Positions 1-5,487 of a DNA stretch of 9,193 bases are shown in pieces (position 1 is the first letter of the stretch; every line of letters begins with the position of its first letter). This stretch comes from Pseudomonadota bacterium (lineage in GTDB: Bacteria; Pseudomonadota; Alphaproteobacteria; Sphingomonadales; Sphingomonadaceae), in NCBI GenBank assembly GCA_023390415.1, contig JAEWCW010000109.1:1-9193 (forward strand), given 5' to 3'. The notes below the pieces were generated by a model. The model made no database searches, was not told the origin of the DNA, and worked only from the letters and a program-made list of their open reading frames with translations. A program made the translations under genes and the position numbers.

Positions 1-12
1 GCTGTTCGGGGC

Positions 13-28
13 GGGGGGGGGGGGGGGG
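13..28. repeat. 16-nt poly-G tract
   Basis: An uninterrupted run of 16 G lies at the extreme left of the window, followed by TAG and five C. Homopolymers of this length are unusual even in GC-rich genomes. Here the run sits where the 5' part of the first gene should be. It could be a real slippage-prone tract or an assembly or sequencing fault near a contig edge. Confidence 0.85.
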
Positions 29-31
29 TAG

Positions 32-397
32 CCCCCACGACAGGAGGCCGCCAGACAGGCCGAGGCCGCCGCCCAAGCTGCACGCCAGGCGAAGCCCGAC
101 GATCTCGCCGGTCAGACCACTGCCCGCGTCCTTCAGGAGAACGCCGCAGCCGCACAGAAGCAAGCGGACAAGCTCGACAAGGCACGGGCCCAGGTCCGCG
201 GCGGCGAGCGGGCGGTGTCGCTGCGGAGCGTGTGGACGCCGACCCTCACTGATCCCTGCGCCGCCCTGAAGCACTACCGCGAGCGGCAACCCGACGAGCT
301 GAAGGCGTGGCTGCTGAGCCAAGCCGAGAAGGATGTGCGTGCCGGCGCACGATCGATCCCCGGCTTTGAAATCTCCGAAACGAAGAAAGCGGTCTGA
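32..397 (+). CDS. Phage-type coiled-coil protein, 3' part (5' end missing or broken)
   Basis: The open frame runs from just after an in-frame TAG (29-31) to the TGA at 395-397. The first ~60 codons are rich in Ala, Gln, Lys, Glu and Arg and look like a coiled coil. The last 60 carry an SLRSVWTPTLTDP stretch and end near SIPGFEISETKKAV. This layout (helical N-terminus, an R-x-W-x-x-x-x-T-D motif, then an IPG-containing end) resembles small proteins found in phage recombination and replication clusters; this is family memory, not a search result. The only usual start codon in the frame is GTG 215, but it would cut through a continuous coding-like stretch, so I read 32-214 as part of the gene. 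A 16-G tract (13-28) sits just upstream, so the 5' end may be mutated, chimeric or mis-assembled. The next gene starts 13 nt downstream. Confidence 0.55.
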   Translation, partial: PPRQEAARQAEAAAQAARQAKPDDLAGQTTARVLQENAAAAQKQADKLDKARAQVRGGERAVSLRSVWTPTLTDPCAALKHYRERQPDELKAWLLSQAEKDVRAGARSIPGFEISETKKAV

Positions 398-410
398 AAG
401 GAAACGAACA

Positions 411-1031
411 ATGGCGACTTATGCATCCGACAGCGGCGGCAAGGATTTCGATCCGGTCCCCGAAGGCTCCCACCTCGCGGTCTGCGACACGTTCGTGGAT
501 CTCGGGATGCAGGAGAGCAACTACAACGACCAGTCCAAGGTCCAGCACAAGATCTATATCCGCTGGCAGATTCCGTCCCTGCGGCTCTCCTACGAGAAAG
601 ACGGCGTGCAGCACGAAGGGCCGATGACTATCGGCTCCAAGTTCACGCTCTCGCTGCATGAGAAGGCGGCGCTGCGGAAGGTGCTGCAGTCCTGGCGCGG
701 GCGGGCTTTCACCGCGGATGAGCTGAAGAAGTTCGACGTGACCACGATCCTCGGCAAGCCCTGCCTGATCACGGTGACGCATTCTCCGCGCGATGGCGGC
801 GGGGTCTACGCCAATGTCGGCGCAGTGGCGAAGCTGCCCGATGGCGTAAACCCGCCGCATCTCGAAGGCGAAACCGTCATCTACGATGCGGACAATCTCG
901 ACAGCTGGGACAAGCTGCGCCCGTGGCTTCAGGACCTGATCAAGGCCCAGAAGCGCGAGGACGAGCCGCCGGAGCAGCGCGGCGAGCCGCAGCCGGCCTA
1001 CGCCGATCTCGATGACGACGTGCCGTTCTGA
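411..1031 (+). CDS. Phage SSB-like/OB-fold-type protein with acidic C-terminal tip
   Basis: The protein has 206 residues starting at ATG 411, preceded by AAAGGA (397-402) with 8-nt spacing; the frame is open further upstream but has no comparable start signal. It resembles a family conserved in siphophage recombination/replication modules: FDPVPEGSHLAVCDTFVDLG near residues 13-32, KFTLSLHEKAALRKVLQSWRGR at 77-98, and an LGKPCLITVTH strand at 114-124. After a charged, proline-rich linker it ends in DLDDDVPF. The last six residues match the acidic tip (DDDIPF-like) of bacterial single-stranded DNA-binding proteins, which docks host repair and replication proteins. I infer an ssDNA-binding role; the OB fold itself cannot be seen from sequence. 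Its stop overlaps the start of the nuclease gene in TGATG, so the two are probably co-translated. Confidence 0.7.
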   Translation: MATYASDSGGKDFDPVPEGSHLAVCDTFVDLGMQESNYNDQSKVQHKIYIRWQIPSLRLSYEKDGVQHEGPMTIGSKFTLSLHEKAALRKVLQSWRGRAFTADELKKFDVTTILGKPCLITVTHSPRDGGGVYANVGAVAKLPDGVNPPHLEGETVIYDADNLDSWDKLRPWLQDLIKAQKREDEPPEQRGEPQPAYADLDDDVPF

Positions 1032-1375
1032 TGCTCCGTAAGACGCCTCTCCGTCGCAAGAGCACGTACAAGCCGGTCGCGGTGCGCGAGCATCACGACC
1101 GGGTGGCATCGCTCGGGTGCCTCGTCTGCGGGGCGCCGGCGACTATTCACCATGTCTCGGGCTATGCGGACAGGCCGGGGCGCATCACGCGCGATGATTG
1201 GCTCGTCGTGCCGTTGTGCCCGCCCCACCATCAGATCGTGTTCGATCCGCTCCACAACGCGCCCCAGAGCGTGGAGGCGCTTGGGCATCAGGGCTTCTAC
1301 CAAGAGTGGGGGATCGACCTCTACGCCGAAGCGATGCGGCTCGCCGAGGAAAGCCAGAGGAGCATAGCGGCATGA
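1031..1375 (+). CDS. Ref-like / DUF968-type HNH nuclease of a phage
   Basis: The protein has 114 residues and a zinc-and-His layout typical of the Ref (phage P1 recombination enhancement) and DUF968 HNH-type nucleases. Visible elements are C30-x2-C33, the H40-H41 pair, the DDWLVVPLCPPHHQ block at 55-68 (C63, H66, H67), and an ALGHQGFYQEWGIDL segment at 83-97. P1 Ref is a RecA-dependent nuclease that cuts within RecA-made displacement loops; whether this homologue needs RecA is inference. The basic N-terminus (RKTPLRRKSTYK) could hold DNA. The ATG shares its A with the TGA of the SSB-like gene, and the gene ends in an ATGA overlap with the next, so expression is likely coupled. With the SSB-like protein it suggests a recombination module. 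A general HNH endonuclease is the alternative. Confidence 0.75.
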   Translation: MLRKTPLRRKSTYKPVAVREHHDRVASLGCLVCGAPATIHHVSGYADRPGRITRDDWLVVPLCPPHHQIVFDPLHNAPQSVEALGHQGFYQEWGIDLYAEAMRLAEESQRSIAA

Positions 1376-1704
1376 CCGATGCAGACACCTTTGACGAGCG
1401 CATGGAGGTTCTTCGCCTCGCCATGCTGGAGAGCGCCCGCGCGCAGAGCGAGGCGGCCCGGCTGGACGAGCGCCGCAAGATCATCCGCGCCCAGCTCGTC
1501 AAGAAGTTCCGCGCCGATGGCAAGGCTGTCGGCGAAAGCGAGCAGCTGGCGATGGCAACCGAGACCTACGAGACGGCGGTCAACGAGGCCTATCTCGCCG
1601 ACTTGGAGGCGGGGCAGCGCAAGGCCGAGGCCGATTTCCTCCGGATCAAGTGGGACACTTGGCGCACCCGGGCCGCGAACAAGCGCGCGGAGATGAAGCT
1701 GTGA
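1372..1704 (+). CDS. Small coiled-coil phage protein of unknown function
   Basis: The protein has 110 residues from ATG 1372, which overlaps the preceding stop as ATGA. The frame is open back to 1198, but that part lies inside the nuclease gene and is not coding-like. Almost the whole chain is predicted helical by eye, with charged heptad-like runs (residues ~10-50 rich in Glu, Arg and Ala; ~60-95 with EAGQRKAEADFLRIKW) and a basic C-terminus (WRTRAANKRAEMKL). No catalytic motif, cysteine or membrane segment is visible. Small helical proteins of this type are common in phage early operons, sometimes as partners of recombinases. I cannot name the family. The TGA overlaps a GTG start of the next gene as GTGA. 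Confidence 0.65.
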   Translation: MTDADTFDERMEVLRLAMLESARAQSEAARLDERRKIIRAQLVKKFRADGKAVGESEQLAMATETYETAVNEAYLADLEAGQRKAEADFLRIKWDTWRTRAANKRAEMKL

Positions 1705-1916
1705 GCGGCGATTTCATGCAGGATTGGTTCACGCTGTGGCTGGCGACGGTCGTCGGAACGGCACCGTTCGTTGTATTCTATCGGTTCGGGAAATGGCTTT
1801 GCGGCGAGCAGACGCCTCCCACCGGATTCCTCGTTTTGACTGGGCTGCTCCTCCTGGGAGCGCCATTTGTGGGCTACTGGTTCTTCCAGAACTTCGCCGT
1901 GGTGTGGCGGCCATGA
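1701..1916 (+). CDS. Small two-helix membrane protein
   Basis: Starting at GTG 1701, which overlaps the previous stop as GTGA, the product has 71 residues; ATG 1716 would give 66. Two hydrophobic stretches are clear: WFTLWLATVVGTAPFVVFY (about residues 9-27) and FLVLTGLLLLGAPFVGYWFF (about 43-62). A short loop between them contains a Cys and two prolines. The N-terminus is acidic and the loop basic (RFGKWLCGEQ), which is compatible with both termini on the same side of the inner membrane. Holin-like and superinfection-exclusion proteins have this build, but nothing here proves either role. The stop overlaps the next ATG (1913) as ATGA. Confidence 0.6.
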   Translation: MSGDFMQDWFTLWLATVVGTAPFVVFYRFGKWLCGEQTPPTGFLVLTGLLLLGAPFVGYWFFQNFAVVWRP

Positions 1917-1972
1917 TCCGCGCCCGCGATGTGACGGAGCTTAAGAGAGAAGGAGAGGCCAATGCTGTGTGA
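1913..1972 (+). CDS. 19-codon micro-ORF, translationally coupled
   Basis: ATG 1913 overlaps the stop of the membrane-protein gene as ATGA and opens a 19-residue frame (MIRARDVTELKREGEANAV). The strong AAGGAG at 1950-1955 lies inside it and serves the next start. The peptide is charged and has no recognisable motif. It may simply carry ribosomes across to the next gene. The overlap pattern shared with the rest of the operon is the main reason to list it. Confidence 0.35.
   Translation: MIRARDVTELKREGEANAV
1950..1955 (+). promoter_or_regulatory. Strong Shine-Dalgarno for the 42-codon ORF
   Basis: AAGGAG with 6-nt spacing to ATG 1962. This is the site that supports a small gene in the gap between the membrane protein and the zinc-ribbon-like protein. 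Confidence 0.65.
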
Positions 1973-2090
1973 TCGATTGGGGTGTGGGCGGCCCTTCGGG
2001 CAACCTGCTCTCGCCCTTCGGGTCGAGCCGCAATCTGCGTTGCGTCTCGCCGGTTCCCGCTTCGATCAGGCGCAGGGGTGCGGGCGATGA
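1962..2090 (+). CDS. 42-codon small ORF with strong ribosome binding site
   Basis: ATG 1962 is preceded by AAGGAGAGG (AAGGAG at 1950-1955, 6-nt spacing), one of the best Shine-Dalgarno matches in the window. The frame runs 42 codons to TGA 2088-2090, which overlaps the ATG of the zinc-ribbon gene as ATGA. The product starts MLCDRLGCGRPFGQP and has three cysteines (C3, C8, C40) and several Arg. I recognise no family. A good ribosome site, an exact coupling overlap at its end and an otherwise unexplained 170-nt gap between larger genes argue that it is translated. The 10-bp direct repeat GCCCTTCGGG lies within it. Confidence 0.5.
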   Translation: MLCDRLGCGRPFGQPALALRVEPQSALRLAGSRFDQAQGCGR

Positions 2091-2539
2091 ACGCCGAAAG
2101 CTCGGACGCCGCCATCGCCAGGCTCTGGCCCGCACAATGGGCTAAGGCCAACAACCAAGCGCTGCCCCATCGCAGCAAAGCGCGCCAGAAGCTTCGGGCC
2201 CGCTATCGGGAGCATGTCGCCAACGAGGCTTTCAGGGCCGCAAACCCGCGCGCCACCTGTCGGGATTGCTCCCATAGCAGGGCCAAGCCGGACATATCGC
2301 GCGACCGGCTCGTGTGCGACCTCGATTCCGACTTCTCCGGCTATGCGATGGTCGAGCCGCTGGACTGGTGCCGCCGCTTCCTCGCCGCGTCAGCCGACAC
2401 TCACCCGAAGGGCGGAGACTCACCGAAGAGTGAGGCTCCGGCTCCGCTGAGTGGCGCGGTGCCCGCCGAAGAGCGGGCAGACGCCAAGACTCTGGTCGAT
2501 CCCAACCCCGAACACCTCAACCCGGACAGGACGGAATAG
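2087..2539 (+). CDS. Four-cysteine zinc-ribbon-like phage protein
   Basis: The product has 150 residues from ATG 2087, coupled by ATGA to the small ORF before it; the frame is open upstream to 1982 but shows no coding character there. The N-terminal ~55 residues are basic and helical (KARQKLRARYREHVANEAFR). The core has C58-R-D-C61, C77 and C95 in the context CxxC...LVCDLD...PLDWCRRF, an arrangement seen in small zinc-ribbon-like proteins common in temperate phages. The last ~45 residues are polar, rich in Pro, Ser and Glu, and probably disordered. A zinc-bound, nucleic-acid-associated role is inference only. The excisionase-like gene starts 3 nt after the stop. Confidence 0.6.
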   Translation: MNAESSDAAIARLWPAQWAKANNQALPHRSKARQKLRARYREHVANEAFRAANPRATCRDCSHSRAKPDISRDRLVCDLDSDFSGYAMVEPLDWCRRFLAASADTHPKGGDSPKSEAPAPLSGAVPAEERADAKTLVDPNPEHLNPDRTE

Positions 2540-2542
2540 CCA

Positions 2543-2950
2543 GTGGCTTCCCGCGCGCTCATCTTTGACGAGGGCAAGACGCCGGAGCAGTGGCTGGAGA
2601 TCTTTTCCCGCCGCGGCATCGAGGTTTCGGAGCGCACCCTTCGTGCCAAAGCGAGAAGTCTGGGCGCCTGCTATATTCTGGGCAAGGCCATGCTAATAAC
2701 GCCTGACCAGATCGACATCATCCTGGAGGACTGTCTATGCCGCTCGAGCCGTATCCCCGGGGCGCCGTCTGGTGGGTCAAGGGCAGGGTCGAATATAATG
2801 GGCTCCCCATCACCGGGTACATCCGCGCAAGCACTGGCGCATCTACAGAAGATGGCGCGTGGGAGTGGGTCCGGGCGCGCGAGGCGGCCGAATACCGTCG
2901 TTTCATTCTCGGCGAGGAAGAGCGCCCAATCACCTTCGCGGAAGCCGTGA
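2543..2950 (+). CDS. xis: Excisionase-like DNA-binding protein, overlapping the integrase gene
   Basis: The product has 135 residues from GTG 2543, with GGACGGA upstream at about 8 nt. Residues 13-60 (TPEQWLEIFSRRGIEVSERTLRAKARSLGACYILGKAMLITPDQIDIIL) are broken here as three parts: a helix, a SERTLRAKARSLG recognition-helix-like stretch, and a GKAMLITPDQ wing-like turn. Together they fit a winged-helix excisionase or AlpA/MerR-like fold. The C-terminal half continues 214 nt into the integrase gene in another frame. It keeps an ALAHLQKMARGSGSGRARRP stretch and a VVSFSARK end of the kind I associate with excisionases of such elements, so I take the long overlap as real coding. The gene lies immediately before the recombinase, as expected for a protein that steers integration and excision. 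It could alternatively be only a regulator of the integrase. The gene symbol denotes the role, not a named homologue. Confidence 0.65.
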   Translation: MASRALIFDEGKTPEQWLEIFSRRGIEVSERTLRAKARSLGACYILGKAMLITPDQIDIILEDCLCRSSRIPGAPSGGSRAGSNIMGSPSPGTSAQALAHLQKMARGSGSGRARRPNTVVSFSARKSAQSPSRKP

Positions 2951-3834
2951 TGCTCACCTCGCCCAACCCGACGACCGCGAAATACCTGGCGCCGCTGGTG
3001 ATGGAGCTTGGCGACCTTCGCTGCGACAGGATCACGCCGCAGATGATCCTGGACCTGGGGCCCAAGCTGTATCCGAACAACTGCACGGATAGCTGGCGCC
3101 GATGGGTCGTGACCCCCGCGCGGTCCGTCATCAACAGCGCCCACAAGCGCGGCAAGTGCCCCCCGATCCGGGTAGAGGGCTATTCGGAGAGCGAGCGGGT
3201 CGCGCAGGACAAGCGCCGGAAGAAGGCCAGCCGGATCGAGCAGATTCCGGGCTCATGGGATTGGCTCTTGAGGTTCCGGGAACATGCCGGCCGCTATCAC
3301 GCCGCGCTGGCGCTCTTCATGTTCGCGACGGGGGCACGGATCGGGCAGGCGATCGCCATGACGCCTGACGAGCATTTGGCCGAGCTCGCCAAGGCTCGGG
3401 TCAAGATCCCCGGCGCCAAGGGCCACCACGACCGGACAGTGACGATCCCGATGGAACTGGTCGTCGAGCTGGCGAACCTCCGGCCGAAGTATCCCCGCGG
3501 GTGGGAGCGCAAGAGGAAGAACCTGCGCGTTTTCGGCTTTGCCGATCGCTGCGGGCCGCTCAGCGGCTGGAAAAAAGCCTGCGCCGCGGCGGGCATCCCG
3601 TACATCCCGCCGCACGCCGCCGGCCGCCACGGATTCGGACAGGAGCATGTCGTCCGACAGGGCACGGACGACAAGGCGGCGGGCCAATATGGCGGGTGGC
3701 GCGACACCTCTTTGATGCGCCGAACCTACACCCACGCGGAGGACGCGGATGGCAAGATTTTGGCCGGTTTTCGTACAGGGCTCGTACAGGCCGAAAATCG
3801 GACTGGGCTTAAACTATTGAAGGAAGTGGGCTAA
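2737..3834 (+). CDS. int: Tyrosine recombinase (phage/island integrase)
   Basis: The product has 365 residues from ATG 2737, with GGAGGA at 2725-2730 and 6-nt spacing. It shows the layout of a phage integrase: an N-terminal ~60-residue arm-binding part, a core-binding domain (about 64-165), and a catalytic domain. The active-site set is visible as R201 (ATGARIGQA), K228 (PGAKGHH), H293 and R297 (PPHAAGRHGF), W321 in the usual His/Trp position (YGGWRDTS) and the nucleophile Y331 (RRTYTHAE). It would catalyse site-specific recombination between the phage and bacterial attachment sites. The partial tRNA-Arg gene 20 nt downstream of its stop is the natural target. No frameshift or missing residue is seen, so it should be active. 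Its 5' end is overlapped by the excisionase-like gene. Confidence 0.93.
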   Translation: MPLEPYPRGAVWWVKGRVEYNGLPITGYIRASTGASTEDGAWEWVRAREAAEYRRFILGEEERPITFAEAVMLTSPNPTTAKYLAPLVMELGDLRCDRITPQMILDLGPKLYPNNCTDSWRRWVVTPARSVINSAHKRGKCPPIRVEGYSESERVAQDKRRKKASRIEQIPGSWDWLLRFREHAGRYHAALALFMFATGARIGQAIAMTPDEHLAELAKARVKIPGAKGHHDRTVTIPMELVVELANLRPKYPRGWERKRKNLRVFGFADRCGPLSGWKKACAAAGIPYIPPHAAGRHGFGQEHVVRQGTDDKAAGQYGGWRDTSLMRRTYTHAEDADGKILAGFRTGLVQAENRTGLKLLKEVG

Positions 3835-3854
3835 ATCCGTGTCCGAGCTCTTCT

Positions 3855-3899
3855 CTCCGAAGGCAGAGGCCAGAGGTTCGAATCCTCTCGGGTGCGCCA
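3855..3899 (+). other. Attachment-site core: 3' half of tRNA-Arg(CCG)
   Basis: The stretch reads as the 3' half of a tRNA. It contains an anticodon loop CTCCGAA (3855-3861, anticodon CCG), the 3' anticodon-stem strand GGCAG (3862-3866), variable AGGCC, a perfect T arm AGAGG-TTCGAAT-CCTCT (3872-3888), the 3' acceptor strand CGGGTGC, discriminator G and encoded CCA (3897-3899). The 5' half is absent: the bases before the loop do not form the CTGCC strand and no D arm is present. With the integrase stop 20 nt away, this marks the integrase-side end of an element inserted in a tRNA-Arg gene. The intact gene should lie at the other end, on the + strand left of the window. The exact crossover is not determined. 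Confidence 0.88.
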
Positions 3900-3927
3900 T
3901 TTCTCGGAAGATCGCGTTTTTAGCCGA

Positions 3928-4707
3928 TTAGGCTCCAAGCAGCCGGCGGGTCGTTCGAGAGCGTACGGCAGCCGAGAAGGTTCGGCCCACCGGCACCAGC
4001 AGCCCGTTGCTCAGCTTGAGGTGAGTCCGTTGCTCCGACCGGATGACCTCGCAGATCGCGTCATCGGCCACCCACCAGCTCCTGTGCACCTGGAGACCCA
4101 GGTCAGGCTCGGTCGCGGCGATGGCGTCCGACAGGCGCATCAGGATGAGATCCGAGCCGAGGGTCGTGTGAACCCGGAGATAATGGTCTTCCGCCTCGAG
4201 TGCGACGATCTCGTCGCCCAACCGGTTCGGCAGGCGCGAAAGCAGAGTGCGTGGAGACGAGCCTGACCCATCCCCGGTTTGAGACCGGGCGGGCTGGGAC
4301 GGCACATTCGGCTTCCGCAGCAGGATGGAGACGATCGCGAGCTGCACGACACAGACGGCGGCGAACAAGGCCGGGAGCTGCAGCGGTTCGTAGATGTGGC
4401 CGGGCCGCATGAGCGGGATCGCCCACGCGGCGACGAAGGTCAGGGGCAAGGCCGAGGCAATCGCCGTCGCGCCCATGCGTAATGCGGGACGCGCGCCGAG
4501 CCCCCCGGGGACGAGTTTGTCCGCGGCGAGCGCGGCGGCATAGCCCGCGAACACCATCGCGATCCAGAATGCGTAGCGAACCGGCGCGCTGAGCGGGGGG
4601 TCTCCCGCGAACGGCGCCGCGAATCCGAGCAGCAGGCCGAGGCCGAGCACGAGCCCGGCGCGCCTCACCATGGGCAGCGCTGGTCGTTGGCGCATCGTGA
4701 ACGGCAT
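3928..4707 (-). CDS. Membrane-anchored LytTR-family transcriptional regulator
   Basis: The product has up to 259 residues. Four hydrophobic segments (about 15-33, 44-62, 79-100 and 109-130) form an N-terminal membrane domain. A proline- and serine-rich linker leads to a LytTR DNA-binding domain (about 160-255), with EAEDHYLRVHTT at 171-182, SDLILMRLSDAI at 185-196 and LQVHRSWWVADDAI at 205-218. There is no receiver domain, so it is a one-component regulator whose signal may be sensed in the membrane. Its ligand and targets are unknown; genes nearby, such as the divergent secreted protein, are candidates. Start 4707 has GGGGAG directly abutting it and a second start at 4695 has 12-nt spacing to the same motif, so the N-terminus is uncertain by four residues. 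It is the first host gene beyond the attachment site. Confidence 0.85.
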   Translation of the reverse strand: MPFTMRQRPALPMVRRAGLVLGLGLLLGFAAPFAGDPPLSAPVRYAFWIAMVFAGYAAALAADKLVPGGLGARPALRMGATAIASALPLTFVAAWAIPLMRPGHIYEPLQLPALFAAVCVVQLAIVSILLRKPNVPSQPARSQTGDGSGSSPRTLLSRLPNRLGDEIVALEAEDHYLRVHTTLGSDLILMRLSDAIAATEPDLGLQVHRSWWVADDAICEVIRSEQRTHLKLSNGLLVPVGRTFSAAVRSRTTRRLLGA

Positions 4708-4838
4708 CTCCCCGGCATCTCCGAAGCGCCGAACGCTATTGGCGAAATCCCGGCTTGTCGATGCGCACGAGCCGGACGGATGAGCACCGTCGCCGGCGCG
4801 GTCTGCGCCCTGAACTTGCTCGATATGGAGAGATGAAG
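4708..4838. promoter_or_regulatory. Divergent intergenic region between LytTR regulator and secreted protein
   Basis: About 130 nt separate the two divergent starts and must hold both promoters. I see no convincing -35/-10 pair and no clear pair of LytTR direct repeats, so only its position supports a regulatory role. Confidence 0.35.
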
Positions 4839-5303
4839 ATGAGATTCACGGTGACGCTTGCCCTCGCCGCCGCCTTGACCGCCCCGGCGGCGGTCGCTGC
4901 CCAGCCCGCCGCGTCGATCGCCGTCAGCTGCGGCCCTGGACCCGCGACGGCCGGCGGCGAGGTCCCCAATCTCCACGGCAATTGGGATGTCCTGTTCGAG
5001 GCGGCGGGAACCCCCAATTTCGGACTTCTCGCGATCGGCCCGATCGACGGCGGGCTCGGCGGATCGCTGTCGCTGTGGAGCACCGCGCCCGTCGTCCTGC
5101 GCGCCATCCGGTTGACCGGCAACGCGATCCACATGGCCGTCGGCACGCCAGGCGGGGATGTCCTGTTCGACGGCAGGCTCTCGGCCAGGGGCGACCGGAT
5201 GTGCGGAACCGTAACCTACCACGACGGCCGCACCTTCCCGATGGTGGCGCAGAAGCGGCCGTCCACCTACCCGCCCCGGCGCCAGCCGGAGGGAGCGCGC
5301 TGA
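4839..5303 (+). CDS. Small exported protein of unknown function
   Basis: The product has 154 residues from ATG 4839, with GGAGAG at 4827-4832 and 6-nt spacing. ATG 4833 directly abuts that motif and is less likely, and the open frame back to 4755 precedes the signal peptide. Residues 1-21 (MRFTVTLALAAALTAPAAVAA) form a clear Sec signal peptide with a likely cut before QPA. The mature protein has two cysteines (C31, C122) that could form a disulphide in the periplasm. It is rich in Gly and alternating hydrophobic residues (NLHGNWDVLFEAAG, GGSLSLWS, GDRMCGTVTYHDG). This suggests a small all-beta, lipocalin-like or calycin-like fold. The family is not recognised. It is divergent from the LytTR gene and followed by a hairpin at 5325-5353. 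Confidence 0.75.
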   Translation: MRFTVTLALAAALTAPAAVAAQPAASIAVSCGPGPATAGGEVPNLHGNWDVLFEAAGTPNFGLLAIGPIDGGLGGSLSLWSTAPVVLRAIRLTGNAIHMAVGTPGGDVLFDGRLSARGDRMCGTVTYHDGRTFPMVAQKRPSTYPPRRQPEGAR

Positions 5304-5324
5304 CGGGCGAAGCGACAGAATGAA

Positions 5325-5353
5325 GGCGCACCCGGTTCGGCCCCGGGTGCGCC
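5325..5353 (+). terminator. Perfect 11-bp hairpin, probable terminator
   Basis: GGCGCACCCGG (5325-5335) pairs perfectly with CCGGGTGCGCC (5343-5353) around a 7-nt loop, 21 nt after the stop of the secreted-protein gene. Only a short pyrimidine stretch (ACTTTCC) follows, with no long T tract. It would act as a weak intrinsic terminator or a 3'-end stabilising hairpin. Confidence 0.65.
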
Positions 5354-5461
5354 ACTTTCCTCCCAACCGTCCCGCGGCAGGCCGCATTGTCCGCGGCCTG
5401 GTCCGTTTCGGCGTTCATCGCGGATCAGCTTGGCGCTGACGGCCGGCGCCCGCCGCCCCAT

Positions 5462-5476
5462 CCTCCGCTCGGGAGG
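5462..5476 (+). promoter_or_regulatory. Possible hairpin covering the ribosome site of the methyltransferase
   Basis: CCTCC (5462-5466) can pair with GGAGG (5472-5476) around a 5-nt loop. The second arm is the core of the Shine-Dalgarno for ATG 5488, so folding would hide it and lower translation. The stem is short and in GC-rich DNA, so chance is a real possibility. Confidence 0.35.
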
Positions 5477-5487
5477 GGGCTCCGCAC

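Noticed and set aside
246..1109. 287-codon minus-strand ORF across the SSB-like and nuclease genes
   Set aside because: It spans several genes of the rightward operon and shows no domain; it is a shadow of GC-rich coding sequence.
3780..3899. A complete tRNA-Arg gene
   Set aside because: No D arm and no 5' acceptor strand GCACCCG precede the anticodon loop, and the 5' anticodon-stem strand does not match. Only the 3' half is present.
4708..4838. LytTR binding-site pair in the divergent promoter region
   Set aside because: I could not find two spaced direct repeats close to the known LytTR consensus, so no site is called.
5325..5353. A second attachment site, because the hairpin arm CGGGTGCGCCA repeats the end of the tRNA fragment
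   Set aside because: The match is only 11 nt, lacks the T arm and anticodon loop, and is fully explained as one arm of a perfect inverted repeat behind a gene.
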